64,000 nucleotides of DNA, from NCBI GenBank assembly GCA_002418285.1, contig DIDT01000032.1, forward strand, positions 62,001 to 126,000, read 5' to 3'. The notes below the pieces were generated by a model. The model did not search any database. It had not been told where the DNA came from and saw nothing but the letters and a program-made list of their open reading frames with translations. The DNA is from Phycisphaerales bacterium UBA5793 (GTDB lineage Bacteria; Planctomycetota; Phycisphaerae; Phycisphaerales; UBA5793). A program made the position numbers and the translations under genes. Below, one piece after another: positions 15,928 to 24,668 of the stretch; the stretch's first letter is position 1, and each line of letters starts with the position of its first letter.

Positions 15928-17940
15928 TTACACGCCGAACGGATACGTTTCGGGAATCCCGGTGATGGCGCGCGCCTTGATGGCGTGAAGCGCCTTGGTC
16001 TCGTCGAACCAGATGTACTCGTCGAACTGTGCGGGCAGCGCCGCCTGGAAGTAGTGGCTTGGGATCTCCGTCTCCGGCCGATAGACGACGCCAATCGCAC
16101 GCTCAAGGTGCGGCGCGAGCAATTCATCGCGCACTGCTCGATTGGCGGGATGTCGAAGATGAAGCAGCAGAGCGGCGATGCCGGTCTCGTGGCACAACCG
16201 TTCGTAGCTGTCTTCGTGCGCCGGGCGCACGGACATGATCTGCATCGGTTCATCCCAGTTTGAAGCGGCCGCGACCGTTCCATGGTCTGTGCCGAATCCA
16301 ATGAGGTAGGCGTCCTGACCAAACGTCTGCCGGGCGAGTTGTCCGATGTTGTGTTCGCCGCGAGCAGCCATTTCCGTGGCCGCGGCATCGCCGACATGTG
16401 AATTATGTGCCCAAACGACCGCCCGGGCGTTCTCTCCCCGGTGTGCGAGTATGGCCTGCAACGTGTCGAACATGTGCTCATCGCGCAGGTTCCATGATTC
16501 AGCCGCGCCGTAGTACATGGAGCGGTAGTACCGTTCGGCTTCGCGCACCACGGTCGCGTTGCGTTCTGCATTGAAGAACAGATCGCCATCGTGGTCGAGA
16601 TAGTCGATGCGATGCGCGAGAAGGCTCATGAGAATCGATACGGCTTCTCGCTCGCATCCCGACAGGCGGCCGCTCACGGTCCCGCGGCCGTAGGTGGCCG
16701 GGTCGGTCTCCCAGGGCGAGAAGCAGCCATAGCGGATGCGCGCCGTCTGCGCCGCCTCGGGGTCCACGGAATCGAGATAGTCGAGCACGGCGCCGATTGA
16801 GTTGTTCAGGCTGTAGAGATCGAGGCCATAGATTCCAACGGGCGCATCGTGTTGTGAACCGTTGGCATTGTGCTGCGCCAGCCAGTCGATGAAATCCTGC
16901 ATCTCCTCATTCCGCCACATCCATGTTGGAAAACGTGAGAACGGAGGCGAGCGGAGCGGCGGCGCGGATCGCGGGCGGACATACCTGTCGAGCACGCTGA
17001 CATCCGGCCAGTCACCTTCAATGGCGACGATGTCGAACCCGCGCTGTGTGATCAACTCGCGCGTGATGCGGGCACGCATGCGATAGAACTCACTGGTTCC
17101 GTGGGTTGCTTCGCCGATGAGCACCACTCGAGCCGTACCGATTCGGTCGAGCAGCGGTTGAAGTGGCACTCGATCAAGATCGGAAATCACCTCGCACGAC
17201 TCCGCAATCAGAGCGCTGAGTTCTCCTCGCTGCGGCAAGGGCAGGCGCAACGGCCGAGGCGCGCGGTGCGGGGCGATGGGCCACCCATCCGCCGACCATC
17301 CTTCCGTTCCCACGAGCGGCACGAACTGCACGCGCCCCAGCGATTCGCGTTCAAACTTGTGCTGGATCGTGCGCCGAATGCGAAGGAGCATCTGCGTGCG
17401 TGGTTCGTCGCCAACGGGGATCACGAGGCACCCGCCCACGGCCAGTTGGTCGAGCAGGCTCTGGGGCACTGCCGGGCCGCCGGCCGAGACGATGATGACG
17501 TCGTAGGGGGCATGCTCGGCCCAACCCTTGGAACCGTCGCCTTGCCGGACCACGACGTTGTCGTATCCCAAGTCATGGAGTCGTTGTGTTGCGAGATTGG
17601 CCAGCGATTCGTGCCACTCCATCGCGAACACCTTGCTCGCGATCTGGCTCAACACCGCCGAGGCGTACCCCGAGCCGCAGCCCACCTCCAGCACCCGGTC
17701 AGTGGGTTGAACGTGAGCCGCTTCGATCATCAGCGCGACGACATACGGTTGTGAAATCGTCTGGCCTTCTTCGATCGGCAGGGGTGAGTCTTCATAGGCG
17801 AATTCGTTCAGCCAGCCGGGGACGAAATGCTCCCTCGGAACCGTTCGCATGGCGACGAGCACGCGCGGATCCCTCACGCCTCGCGAGGCGATCTGCCTGG
17901 CCACCATTTGCTCACGCCTCGCGGCGTTCGACTCTCCCAT
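15928..17940 (-). CDS. Fusion: protein-L-isoaspartate O-methyltransferase + erythromycin esterase-like domain
   Basis: 670 residues. About residues 1-215 are a PCMT domain: MVARQIASRGVRDPRVL, the VPREHFVP segment, the SAM-binding motif VLEVGCGSGYASAVL, and a DVIIVSAGGPAVPQSLLDQL segment. PCMT repairs isomerised aspartates in ageing proteins. Residues ~240-665 are an erythromycin-esterase-like domain with IGEATHGTSEFYRMR (the family's catalytic-type E and H), FDIVAIEGDWPD and VVWAHNSHVGD. This second domain is a hydrolase fold; its natural substrate is unknown, and macrolide resistance cannot be assumed. The junction (GTEGW then SADGWP) is continuous and in frame. The ATG at 17940 was chosen because it opens the PCMT homology; upstream sequence looks non-coding. 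The neighbours hsp20 and DUF892 point to a stress or repair role. Confidence 0.88.
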   Translation of the reverse strand: MGESNAARREQMVARQIASRGVRDPRVLVAMRTVPREHFVPGWLNEFAYEDSPLPIEEGQTISQPYVVALMIEAAHVQPTDRVLEVGCGSGYASAVLSQIASKVFAMEWHESLANLATQRLHDLGYDNVVVRQGDGSKGWAEHAPYDVIIVSAGGPAVPQSLLDQLAVGGCLVIPVGDEPRTQMLLRIRRTIQHKFERESLGRVQFVPLVGTEGWSADGWPIAPHRAPRPLRLPLPQRGELSALIAESCEVISDLDRVPLQPLLDRIGTARVVLIGEATHGTSEFYRMRARITRELITQRGFDIVAIEGDWPDVSVLDRYVRPRSAPPLRSPPFSRFPTWMWRNEEMQDFIDWLAQHNANGSQHDAPVGIYGLDLYSLNNSIGAVLDYLDSVDPEAAQTARIRYGCFSPWETDPATYGRGTVSGRLSGCEREAVSILMSLLAHRIDYLDHDGDLFFNAERNATVVREAERYYRSMYYGAAESWNLRDEHMFDTLQAILAHRGENARAVVWAHNSHVGDAAATEMAARGEHNIGQLARQTFGQDAYLIGFGTDHGTVAAASNWDEPMQIMSVRPAHEDSYERLCHETGIAALLLHLRHPANRAVRDELLAPHLERAIGVVYRPETEIPSHYFQAALPAQFDEYIWFDETKALHAIKARAITGIPETYPFGV

Positions 17941-18222
17941 GTCAGAGTCTACAGAACAGACCGTCGGGCGAGACAAGGGGAAACGGCCTTGAACAGGAGT
18001 GGGGGCGCTGCCGGATTTACGGTGCGCTCGTGGTGGGGAAGAAGCGGATGGGGTAGCCTTGTCCTGCAACTGCGAGGTCGCCTTCCAACCTTTGATGGTG
18101 GATGGTGGTCGGATATCGGCGGGAGCGTCCGGCTCCCCAGCTCAGAGTCGATTCACTACAATGCCCCGTCTGCGAAAAGGCAGCGCCGGCGTACCTGGCC
18201 CCCTTTTGAGGAGAGTGCGACC

Positions 18223-18984
18223 ATGACCATGCAACAACACCTGTTCTCTGGCAAGCGCAACGCGATGCGTGCAGCTCTCGTTGGAATGGGACTGCTCGCG
18301 ACCGGGCTCCTGCTCCAAGGCGCGACCGCCCAACCTGCCGCGACCGCCGAAGCCCTGCCGCCGATTATCAAGGCGGGTACGGCTAGTTCCGCGCCATCCG
18401 ATGCGGTGGTGCTCTTTGACGGATCCAATCTGGATGGCTGGACGTACTTCGACGGCAAGCCGGCGCAGTGGGTTGTTGATGGAACCGCAATGACGGTCAA
18501 GCCCGGATCGGGCTCGATCGTTTCCAAAGAGAAGTTCAATGACGCGCAGGTGCATCTTGAGTTTGCGACGCCCACACCGGCGCACGGCGAAGGCCAGGAG
18601 CGCGGCAACAGCGGCATGTACATCCAGGGCCGCTACGAAGTGCAGATCCTCGATTCCTATGACAACGAGACCTACGCCAACGGTCAGTGCAGTGCGATCT
18701 ACGGCCAGTACGAACCGCTGGTGAATGCGTCGCGCGGCCCGGGTCAGTGGCAGACGTATGACGTGATCTTTCACGCGGCCAAGTTTGACTCGACCGGCAA
18801 GAAGATCGCGCCCGCGACGATCACCGTGCTCCATAATGGCGTGCTGACTCAGGACCACGTAGAACTCAAGGGCGTGACCGGAGGCAACATGAGCCCCGAA
18901 AGCGCCGAGCCCGGCCCGCTCATGCTGCAGGATCACGGCAACACGATGCGCTTCCGAAACATCTGGTTCCGCCGGCTGGATTGA
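18223..18984 (+). CDS. Secreted DUF1080 (3-keto-disaccharide hydrolase-like) protein
   Basis: 253 residues with a signal peptide (hydrophobic segment, then LLLQGATAQP). The DUF1080 domain starts at VVLFDGSNLDGW and includes GNSGMYIQGRYEVQILDSY, GQWQTYDVIFHA, HNGVLTQDHVEL and FRNIWFRRL. This family forms a concanavalin-like jelly roll, is abundant in planctomycetes, and includes 3-keto-glycoside hydrolases. The precise sugar substrate is unknown. The ATG at 18223 has GAGGAGAG upstream. The gene is divergent from the PCMT fusion across 282 nt, in which I see no other gene. Confidence 0.88.
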   Translation: MTMQQHLFSGKRNAMRAALVGMGLLATGLLLQGATAQPAATAEALPPIIKAGTASSAPSDAVVLFDGSNLDGWTYFDGKPAQWVVDGTAMTVKPGSGSIVSKEKFNDAQVHLEFATPTPAHGEGQERGNSGMYIQGRYEVQILDSYDNETYANGQCSAIYGQYEPLVNASRGPGQWQTYDVIFHAAKFDSTGKKIAPATITVLHNGVLTQDHVELKGVTGGNMSPESAEPGPLMLQDHGNTMRFRNIWFRRLD

Positions 18985-19079
18985 GTGCAGGCATCGTGGT
19001 TTGATGTGACACGAACCGAGGTGCAAGCCCCGTGGAAACAGGGGCGTGCGAGGCTAGCATCGCCACGCAAACACCCCGC

Positions 19080-19097
19080 AGCCGGAGTGGCGGAATT
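19080..19097 (+). repeat. 18-nt copy of the 5' end of tRNA-Leu
   Basis: AGCCGGAGTGGCGGAATT is identical to bases 23661-23678, which are the base before and the first 17 bases of the intact tRNA-Leu(CAA), and is in the same orientation. After 19097 the similarity stops: no D-arm GGCAGACGC, anticodon arm or T-arm is found. It is a truncated tRNA or a repeat, not a functional tRNA. The two copies bracket 4.6 kb holding two large secreted-protein genes. It lies in the 215-nt gap between convergent genes. Confidence 0.7.
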
Positions 19098-19199
19098 CGT
19101 GTGCGCGAGGTACTCAGCGTCCCTTGTGCCGACAAGCGATCTCTGCACAGTCGACCTGCCTGTGAATCATTCGCGGGAATGTGACTGACGGCGGCCGTG

Positions 19200-20771
19200 T
19201 CACTCGGTGATTTCAATCTCAAGCACATTCGAGGTGACCGGGCCGTGTGTCGGGCTGTCGCGATCGAGACCTTGGAACCAGACGGGGCCAGTTGGCGTTT
19301 CTGGATTGATGTCGACAAGGAATGCCGCATTCCCGTCGAGGTCGCACACGGTGCTGCCGAGCACCACCAGCGGTCGGCGCAGATCGATGCAAATGCCCAA
19401 CGGCGGATAGAACGTGCAGCCGGCACCGCGCCTGCCGGCAAGCACATAGATGCGACGGAAGGGATCGACGTGCCGGAAAGTAAGGCTGATGGGTCGACCT
19501 GTTCCACGAGAGTGGGTGAAGGCCGAAAACCTCAGTGTCGGGCTCAGCAGGATTGGTGCGCCAGCCGAGGCGAGTACGGATCCGCCATCGCCTTTTCGAC
19601 CGGCGAGGACATCGGCTCTTCCGTCGCCATTGACGTCACCCATCGCATACTCGTCACCGTAGTAGACTCCCGAGTCCCCGGTCGCGAGCGGTCCAAGTGC
19701 GAGTTGCTGTCCCGACACGGGATCAAAGATGTGGATGCCATTGTCCGCCGAGCCTACACACACTTCATAAAGGCCATCGCCATTCACGTCCTCAATGAAG
19801 AGTGAGATGCCAAATAATTGACCGGTGTACGCACCTGTCAGAGTCGTGATGGGGAGTCCGGTCGCCCCGTCGTAGACATAGACACGTCCGGCATTGAAAC
19901 CTAAGCGCGCGGAGGTTACAAAGTCGGGAACGCGGTCACCGGTCAGGTCGCGGCCACCGGTCACGTCCCAGCCGAATTTGTCGTCGTTAGGACTCGGCGC
20001 GGTGAGGTCGAAGATGAGACTTCCGTCGACGCCTGAGAATGCTGCAACGCCCACGCCTCGACCGCGATCGTCGTAACTGCCGACAATGATGTCCGCGCGA
20101 TTGTCTCCATCGAGATCGCCGGCGCCTGCGAGCGAGCGGGGCCAGGGTCGCTGGAGAGCAAGAATCTCCGACCCATCCGCGCCGGACCGCACTGAGACGA
20201 CCCCATCTTCGCGCCAGGCGGTCACCATGGCGAAATCGGGAATGTCATCGCCATCGACATCGCCCACCCCCGCCACCGCGCGGCCCAGCCGGTCTTCGAG
20301 CTCGCCGGTATACGAAAAGAGAGTCTGTCCGGTTGCGCCGGACAGAACATCGACTCTGCCGGTGTTGGAAGCGACTGCGGGCTGGCCGAGGATGACGTCG
20401 TCGCGGCCATCGCGGTCCACGTCGCCGATGAAAGCGGGAGTGAGGTAAAACGGATTGCCCAGTGCAGGCTCGGGGCAGACGAAGTCCCACATCACTGCCC
20501 GGTTGCGGCTGGACACCATGACCGCGCGGCCATGAGTAACCCCATCTACTTTGAAGTACTTGTCGGCGACAAAGACATCCTCGAACCCATCGCGGTCGGC
20601 ATCACCTCCACTGGCCACTCCGTGGCCGAAATAGGAGCTGCCCTCGGGACCAATGAACACATAGGGCAGGCCGTTCTGTGCTCCGGCGATCCGAGCCAGA
20701 CCCAGCAACAGTGTTACTCCGACAGTTAGATGGGCGGATCCGCACACGGCGGGGTTAGCGCGTCGCAGCAT
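19200..20771 (-). CDS. Secreted integrin-alpha-like FG-GAP repeat protein
   Basis: 523 residues with a signal peptide (LTVGVTLLLGLARIAGAQ). Seven FG-GAP repeats follow with loops such as DADRDGFED, DVDRDGRDD, DVDGDDIPD, DLDGDNRAD, DVNGDGLYE and DVNGDGRAD, which predicts a complete seven-bladed calcium-binding propeller. A C-terminal region of about 110 residues (YVLAGRRGAGC, VCDLDGNAAF, then SNVLEIEI) has the layout of the tails on the other propellers here. The start is the ATG at 20771, preceded by GAGAGGGA, because the signal peptide begins soon after and the upstream frame reads as non-coding. It is divergent from the SBBP gene. Function is unknown. Confidence 0.85.
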   Translation of the reverse strand: MLRRANPAVCGSAHLTVGVTLLLGLARIAGAQNGLPYVFIGPEGSSYFGHGVASGGDADRDGFEDVFVADKYFKVDGVTHGRAVMVSSRNRAVMWDFVCPEPALGNPFYLTPAFIGDVDRDGRDDVILGQPAVASNTGRVDVLSGATGQTLFSYTGELEDRLGRAVAGVGDVDGDDIPDFAMVTAWREDGVVSVRSGADGSEILALQRPWPRSLAGAGDLDGDNRADIIVGSYDDRGRGVGVAAFSGVDGSLIFDLTAPSPNDDKFGWDVTGGRDLTGDRVPDFVTSARLGFNAGRVYVYDGATGLPITTLTGAYTGQLFGISLFIEDVNGDGLYEVCVGSADNGIHIFDPVSGQQLALGPLATGDSGVYYGDEYAMGDVNGDGRADVLAGRKGDGGSVLASAGAPILLSPTLRFSAFTHSRGTGRPISLTFRHVDPFRRIYVLAGRRGAGCTFYPPLGICIDLRRPLVVLGSTVCDLDGNAAFLVDINPETPTGPVWFQGLDRDSPTHGPVTSNVLEIEITE

Positions 20772-21161
20772 GACTTGAATTCCCTCTCGCCGTGGTGATT
20801 CCGGGGTGCCGGGGCAAGGCCGACACCTCCCCTCTCCGGGGCGTCGTCCCAAATGTACCGGATGGCGATCGAAGTTGCAAGGCGCCCGGGCAGATACATG
20901 TCGTTTTCCTATCGAAAGGCGGCAACCTTGGAGTTTGCCGGGTTCGGACAGTTGGCGAACTGCGAAGGCAGACTGAACCCTCGCAGAAGGCAACAGAACT
21001 CAATCTGGAATGGCCCAGATTGAGAAACGCACATTTTTCTCCGTCCGGGGCGAAATCCCTCTGTCGGATGCTTGGATTCTGTGCATAATGGACCCGGCCT
21101 GACCTGCGGGTGGGCTGCGTTGGTCTTGGCACGTCCGGCATTTCATTTGGGAGCGGTCGCC
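20772..21161. promoter_or_regulatory. Divergent promoter region with 10-bp inverted repeat
   Basis: The 390 nt between the two divergent propeller genes contain a perfect inverted repeat at 20999-21024 (CTCAATCTGG-AATGGC-CCAGATTGAG). It is followed on the plus strand by a T5 run 11 nt later. Its place between divergent starts suggests an operator shared by both genes, or an attenuator in the leader of the plus-strand gene. No gene is seen in this stretch. Confidence 0.5.
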
Positions 21162-23543
21162 ATGCATCACCTGTACCTCGTGTTGGTGGGCTTTGGTCTT
21201 TGGGCACTTGGGACTCCGGTGGCGGTCGGCGATCCGCTCGACGCCGGGTCGGCAGATACTCAACTTCCTCATCTCGGTCTGCGCGGCATGAGTTTCGTTG
21301 AGAATCAGGGACAGTGGTCAGATGAGAGGGTTATCTATGGATTGCGATCGCGCGGTCTCGATGTTGCATTCCGTGAGTCTTCTTTTACAATGCACCTACA
21401 AAGGCGATCGGGACAGTGTGTTGCGCGGTGCGCAGACGACGATCCGGATGCGTTGGAGCCGGAATCCGAACTCGAGGCACTTACGCTCGAATTGAGTTTC
21501 CCAGGCTCGAATCCAGTACTACCCCAGGGAGCATCCGCACAAACTGCGAGGTTCAACTACTTCGTGGGTGGCGAAGGCCGATCGACTGTGTGCGACGTGC
21601 CTTCGTTCGCTGAGGTCGTCTACGCGAATCTCTACGACGGGGTGGACCTGCGCGTGATGGATAGCAAGGACGGAGTGCTGAAGTACGAGTTTCACTGCGC
21701 ACCGGGTGCCGACTACTCGCAGATCTGCATCGCGTACGACGGTATCGACGACCTGTGTGTCGACGGTTCCGGCGACCTACACACCAAGACCACCCTGGGC
21801 ACACTCATTGACGCCGCACCAATTGCCTGGCAGGAATCGGGATCGTCTCGCGTCGCCATTCCAGCGCGATTTGAAACGGGTGAAGATCACACCTGTCGGG
21901 TCGCTCTCGATGCCCCAATCAACCCGGCTCTTGAACTCATCATCGACCCCGACCTCGTGTGGATGTCCTACGTTGGCGGGACGGCGCGCGATGAAGGTAG
22001 TGCGGTCACGCTCGACGCGACGGGCGATATTCTCATTACCGGCCAGACGATCTCCCTGGACTTCGAAGGCCGCATCAACGCGCTCCACGGGCTAAACGAT
22101 GCATTCGTCGCGCGCGTCAGTGCAACCGGGGAAGTGCAGTGGATGACCTACCTCGGAGGGAGTTCCTACGACAGCGGTAATGACATCGCCTTGGATGCCG
22201 CGGGCAGTATTCTCATCGCAGGAAATACAAGCTCGACAAACTTTGAAGGACGCACGAATGCTGCCTTCGGATCGAGCGACGGCTTCGTCGCCAAACTCAC
22301 GGCACAAGGGACGCTGTTGTGGATGACGTACGTTGGTGGAAGCAGGGCTGACTACGCCAACGGCATCGCCGTTGATGGCGATGGCAATGCGCTGGCGGGA
22401 GGCGAAACTATGTCCAACGACTGGGCGAATCCGACCAACTCGTATCACGGTGGCTACACAGATGGATTCGTCGTCAAACTGTCGCCCGCCGGAGTTGAGC
22501 GATGGTCCACGTATGTAGGTGGACGCGGCGGTGATCCTGGGTATGGAATGGCGGTCGATGTATTGGGGTTTGCGTCCCTCGCTGGTCAGACGGACTCTAC
22601 CGACTTCGATCGGGCTTGGAACACGGCACCGGGACCGGGAAACGGATTTGTGGCCCAGCTCAATACCACGGGAGCTGTTCAGTGGGCAACGTACCTCGGG
22701 GGTGCGTCATTGGACGGTGCGACGGACGTCGAGGTCACGAATTGGCGGACGATCATGGTGGGGGGATGGACTGGCGCTTCAGACTTTCCGGGGCGCCTCA
22801 ACGAGAATCACGGCGGACGCGACGCATTCCTCGCTGAAGTGAGTTCATCGGGATTCACGCGATGGATGGTCTATCTCGGTGGTACTGGAAGCGATGAGGT
22901 GGCGAGGCTTGATGTCGACGAGGCCGGAACTGTCGCGCTGACCGGATATACCGAGTCGGTGGACTTCGAAGGCGCGGAGAACACCCACAACGGTGGATCA
23001 GGAGATGGATTCGTCGCCGTGGTCAGTTCGGATCGTTCACTCGCTGGCATGTTGTATCTCGGCGGCAGCAGCGGGTACGACTACGGTAACGGCATTGCGA
23101 TGGATCGGTACGGGAACATCGTCGTTGCAGGATCCACACAGTCGGCTGACTTCAATGAGCACGGTAACGAGCACCGGGGCGGTCAGTACGATGCGGTCCT
23201 TGTCAAGTTGACCACCCCACAAGCGTTGCCGCTTGCGGTCCAATCGGCTTGCCCATGGCCGGGGCCAATTCAAATTACATGGTCGGGTGCGACTCGAGGG
23301 GGTGAGATTGTCCTGCTCTTTGCGCGCAGCACTGGTGCGTTCGCGATTCCAAGCGGTCGACCATGCCCAGGCACGGTGCTGGGACTCGGAGTGAATCAAA
23401 TCCAGGTCGTTTTCCAGGGGAGTGCCGGGCCCGAGGGTTCGCGGACGCTCAACTCGAGTATTGGGCCAAGGGCCTGCGGTGGTCACCTGCAACTTCTCGA
23501 TCTGCCGACATGTGCGACGAGCGCGGTGGCGAGGATTGAGTGA
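21162..23543 (+). CDS. Secreted SBBP-repeat beta-propeller protein with DUF7948-like N-terminal domain
   Basis: 793 residues. A signal peptide is followed by an N-terminal domain beginning FVENQGQWSDERVIYGLRS and including NYFVGG and YDGVDLRV. This is the domain commonly found before SBBP repeats. From about residue 260, seven SBBP repeats follow, each with WxxYLGG, a D-x-x-x-I-A-x-D strand and an end such as DFEGRIN. The tail (GGEIVLLFARSTG, GRPCPGT, LQLLDLPTC) again has the layout of the C-terminal domain of the other propellers. The ATG at 21162 is preceded by GGGAGCGG and opens the signal peptide. Function is unknown; extracellular or outer-membrane surface is inferred. Confidence 0.85.
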   Translation: MHHLYLVLVGFGLWALGTPVAVGDPLDAGSADTQLPHLGLRGMSFVENQGQWSDERVIYGLRSRGLDVAFRESSFTMHLQRRSGQCVARCADDDPDALEPESELEALTLELSFPGSNPVLPQGASAQTARFNYFVGGEGRSTVCDVPSFAEVVYANLYDGVDLRVMDSKDGVLKYEFHCAPGADYSQICIAYDGIDDLCVDGSGDLHTKTTLGTLIDAAPIAWQESGSSRVAIPARFETGEDHTCRVALDAPINPALELIIDPDLVWMSYVGGTARDEGSAVTLDATGDILITGQTISLDFEGRINALHGLNDAFVARVSATGEVQWMTYLGGSSYDSGNDIALDAAGSILIAGNTSSTNFEGRTNAAFGSSDGFVAKLTAQGTLLWMTYVGGSRADYANGIAVDGDGNALAGGETMSNDWANPTNSYHGGYTDGFVVKLSPAGVERWSTYVGGRGGDPGYGMAVDVLGFASLAGQTDSTDFDRAWNTAPGPGNGFVAQLNTTGAVQWATYLGGASLDGATDVEVTNWRTIMVGGWTGASDFPGRLNENHGGRDAFLAEVSSSGFTRWMVYLGGTGSDEVARLDVDEAGTVALTGYTESVDFEGAENTHNGGSGDGFVAVVSSDRSLAGMLYLGGSSGYDYGNGIAMDRYGNIVVAGSTQSADFNEHGNEHRGGQYDAVLVKLTTPQALPLAVQSACPWPGPIQITWSGATRGGEIVLLFARSTGAFAIPSGRPCPGTVLGLGVNQIQVVFQGSAGPEGSRTLNSSIGPRACGGHLQLLDLPTCATSAVARIE

Positions 23544-23661
23544 TAGGAGCATTGACCGTTATTCTTATGCGGCTCGCGCGCACGCTGCGCAAGGCGATGG
23601 GGTTGCAAACCCCTTGAATACAAGGCATAACCGCGCTACTCTGCGCACGAATGCGCACCAA

Positions 23662-23746
23662 GCCGGAGTGGCGGAATTGGCAGACGCAACGGATTCAAAA
23701 TCCGTCGCCCCTTAAAGGCGTGAGGGTTCAAGTCCCTCCTCCGGCA
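23662..23746 (+). tRNA. tRNA-Leu (anticodon CAA)
   Basis: 85 nt fold into a class II tRNA. Acceptor arms GCCGGAG/CTCCGGC leave discriminator A at 23746. The D-arm has GGCAGACGC. The anticodon stem ACGGA/TCCGT carries the loop TTCAAAA with anticodon CAA at 23696-23698, reading UUG. The long variable arm CGCC...GGCG and T-arm AGGGTTCAAGTCCCT are present. No CCA is encoded. The first 17 bases are duplicated at 19081-19097. Confidence 0.97.
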
Positions 23747-23783
23747 TTCTGCCCCGAGCGCCCGTCGGCACGGCGGGCGCGGC

Positions 23784-24455
23784 CTAGCCCTTGATCAACT
23801 CGACCATGATCTTGGCCGCGGCGGTGCGGCCCATCGTGACCGCGGGGAGTTTGCCGGACTGCACCGTCACTGCTTCCGCTGCATGGTCTTGCACCAGCAC
23901 TCGCGCCCGGGTGCCGGGGCGAAGCATGTGGCGATCAACGAATCGCAGGAACTGTTCGTCCTGATCGAGGACGCGCGCGATGCGGACCTCGGCGCCCTGC
24001 TCCACTTCTGTCAGAGCGGTCAGCGCGGAATGTCGGATCTCGCCGCCGGCCGTCGGGATCGGGTCGCCGTGCGGATCGACGCTGGGAAAGCCGAGGAACT
24101 CATCGATCCGGTCGAGCAGTTTGTCGGAGATCGCATGCTCGAGTTTCTCGGCTTCGTCGTGGACTTCCGACCAGTCCAGGCCGAGCGCCTCAACCAGCAG
24201 GCATTCGATAAGCCGGTGTCTGCGCAGTACGCGCAGGGCGACGGTTCGGCCGCGTGCGGTGAGCTTGACTCCGCCGTAGGGCTCGTAGGCGACGAGCTTG
24301 GAGTCGGCCAGACTCTTGGCCATCGACGTGGCGGTACCGGCCGTGACACCCATCGCGCCGGCGAGATTCTTCATGGAGACGATGTCCCCGGTCGGCTCGG
24401 CCTGCTGCTCGAGAAAGATGCGTTTCAGGTAGTTCTCGACGGTGCTGCTGGGCAT
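23784..24455 (-). CDS. DtxR/MntR-family metal-dependent transcriptional repressor
   Basis: 223 residues. The N-terminal winged helix-turn-helix (STVENYLKRIFL, then NLAGAMGVTAGTATSMAKSL) is typical of the DtxR/MntR family. A dimerisation and metal-binding domain follows (RRHRLIECLLVEALGLDWSEVHDEAEKLEHAIS). The His and Glu residues here are the usual metal ligands, together with HGDPIPT. A C-terminal FeoA/SH3-like domain covers about residues 145-220. These regulators bind operators when loaded with Fe(II) or Mn(II). The gene is divergent from the feo operon, across the spacer carrying the palindromic operator, so it probably regulates that operon. Confidence 0.92.
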   Translation of the reverse strand: MPSSTVENYLKRIFLEQQAEPTGDIVSMKNLAGAMGVTAGTATSMAKSLADSKLVAYEPYGGVKLTARGRTVALRVLRRHRLIECLLVEALGLDWSEVHDEAEKLEHAISDKLLDRIDEFLGFPSVDPHGDPIPTAGGEIRHSALTALTEVEQGAEVRIARVLDQDEQFLRFVDRHMLRPGTRARVLVQDHAAEAVTVQSGKLPAVTMGRTAAAKIMVELIKG

Positions 24456-24533
24456 CGGGCGGCAGGCTCCGCTGGGTTCGTTTTGGCGGGCTTGATCTCA
24501 CAGTCATCGGCATTCTAGTTTTGGTTCTATCGG

Positions 24534-24580
24534 TTGACAATTATGGACAGTGCGTATATCATATTTTGACATATCAAAAT
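24534..24580 (+). promoter_or_regulatory. Sigma-70 promoter with embedded 18-bp palindromic operator, feo operon
   Basis: TTGACA (24534-24539), a 17-nt spacer and TATCAT (24557-24562) form a near-consensus sigma-70 promoter. A perfect 18-bp palindrome ATTTTGACATATCAAAAT (24563-24580) directly follows the -10 box and covers the expected start point. A bound repressor would block the polymerase there. The adjacent divergent DtxR-like gene is the obvious candidate to bind it. Assignment to that protein is inferred. Confidence 0.8.
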
Positions 24581-24668
24581 TTCTGGTGATGACCGATAGA
24601 GACTCTTGCAGGAGCTTGGTCCTGCCGGGTTCGCCGGTTGTGCTCGGGAGGTTGGAACGGGGAATCGA

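Noticed and set aside
15928..17940. Reading the erythromycin-esterase domain as an antibiotic-resistance gene
   Set aside because: The family is broad and mostly of unknown substrate. The fusion to a repair enzyme and the stress-gene context do not support a resistance call.
19080..19165. Possible second tRNA-Leu gene
   Set aside because: Only the first 17 tRNA bases match. No T-arm or acceptor 3' strand follows, so it cannot fold as a tRNA.
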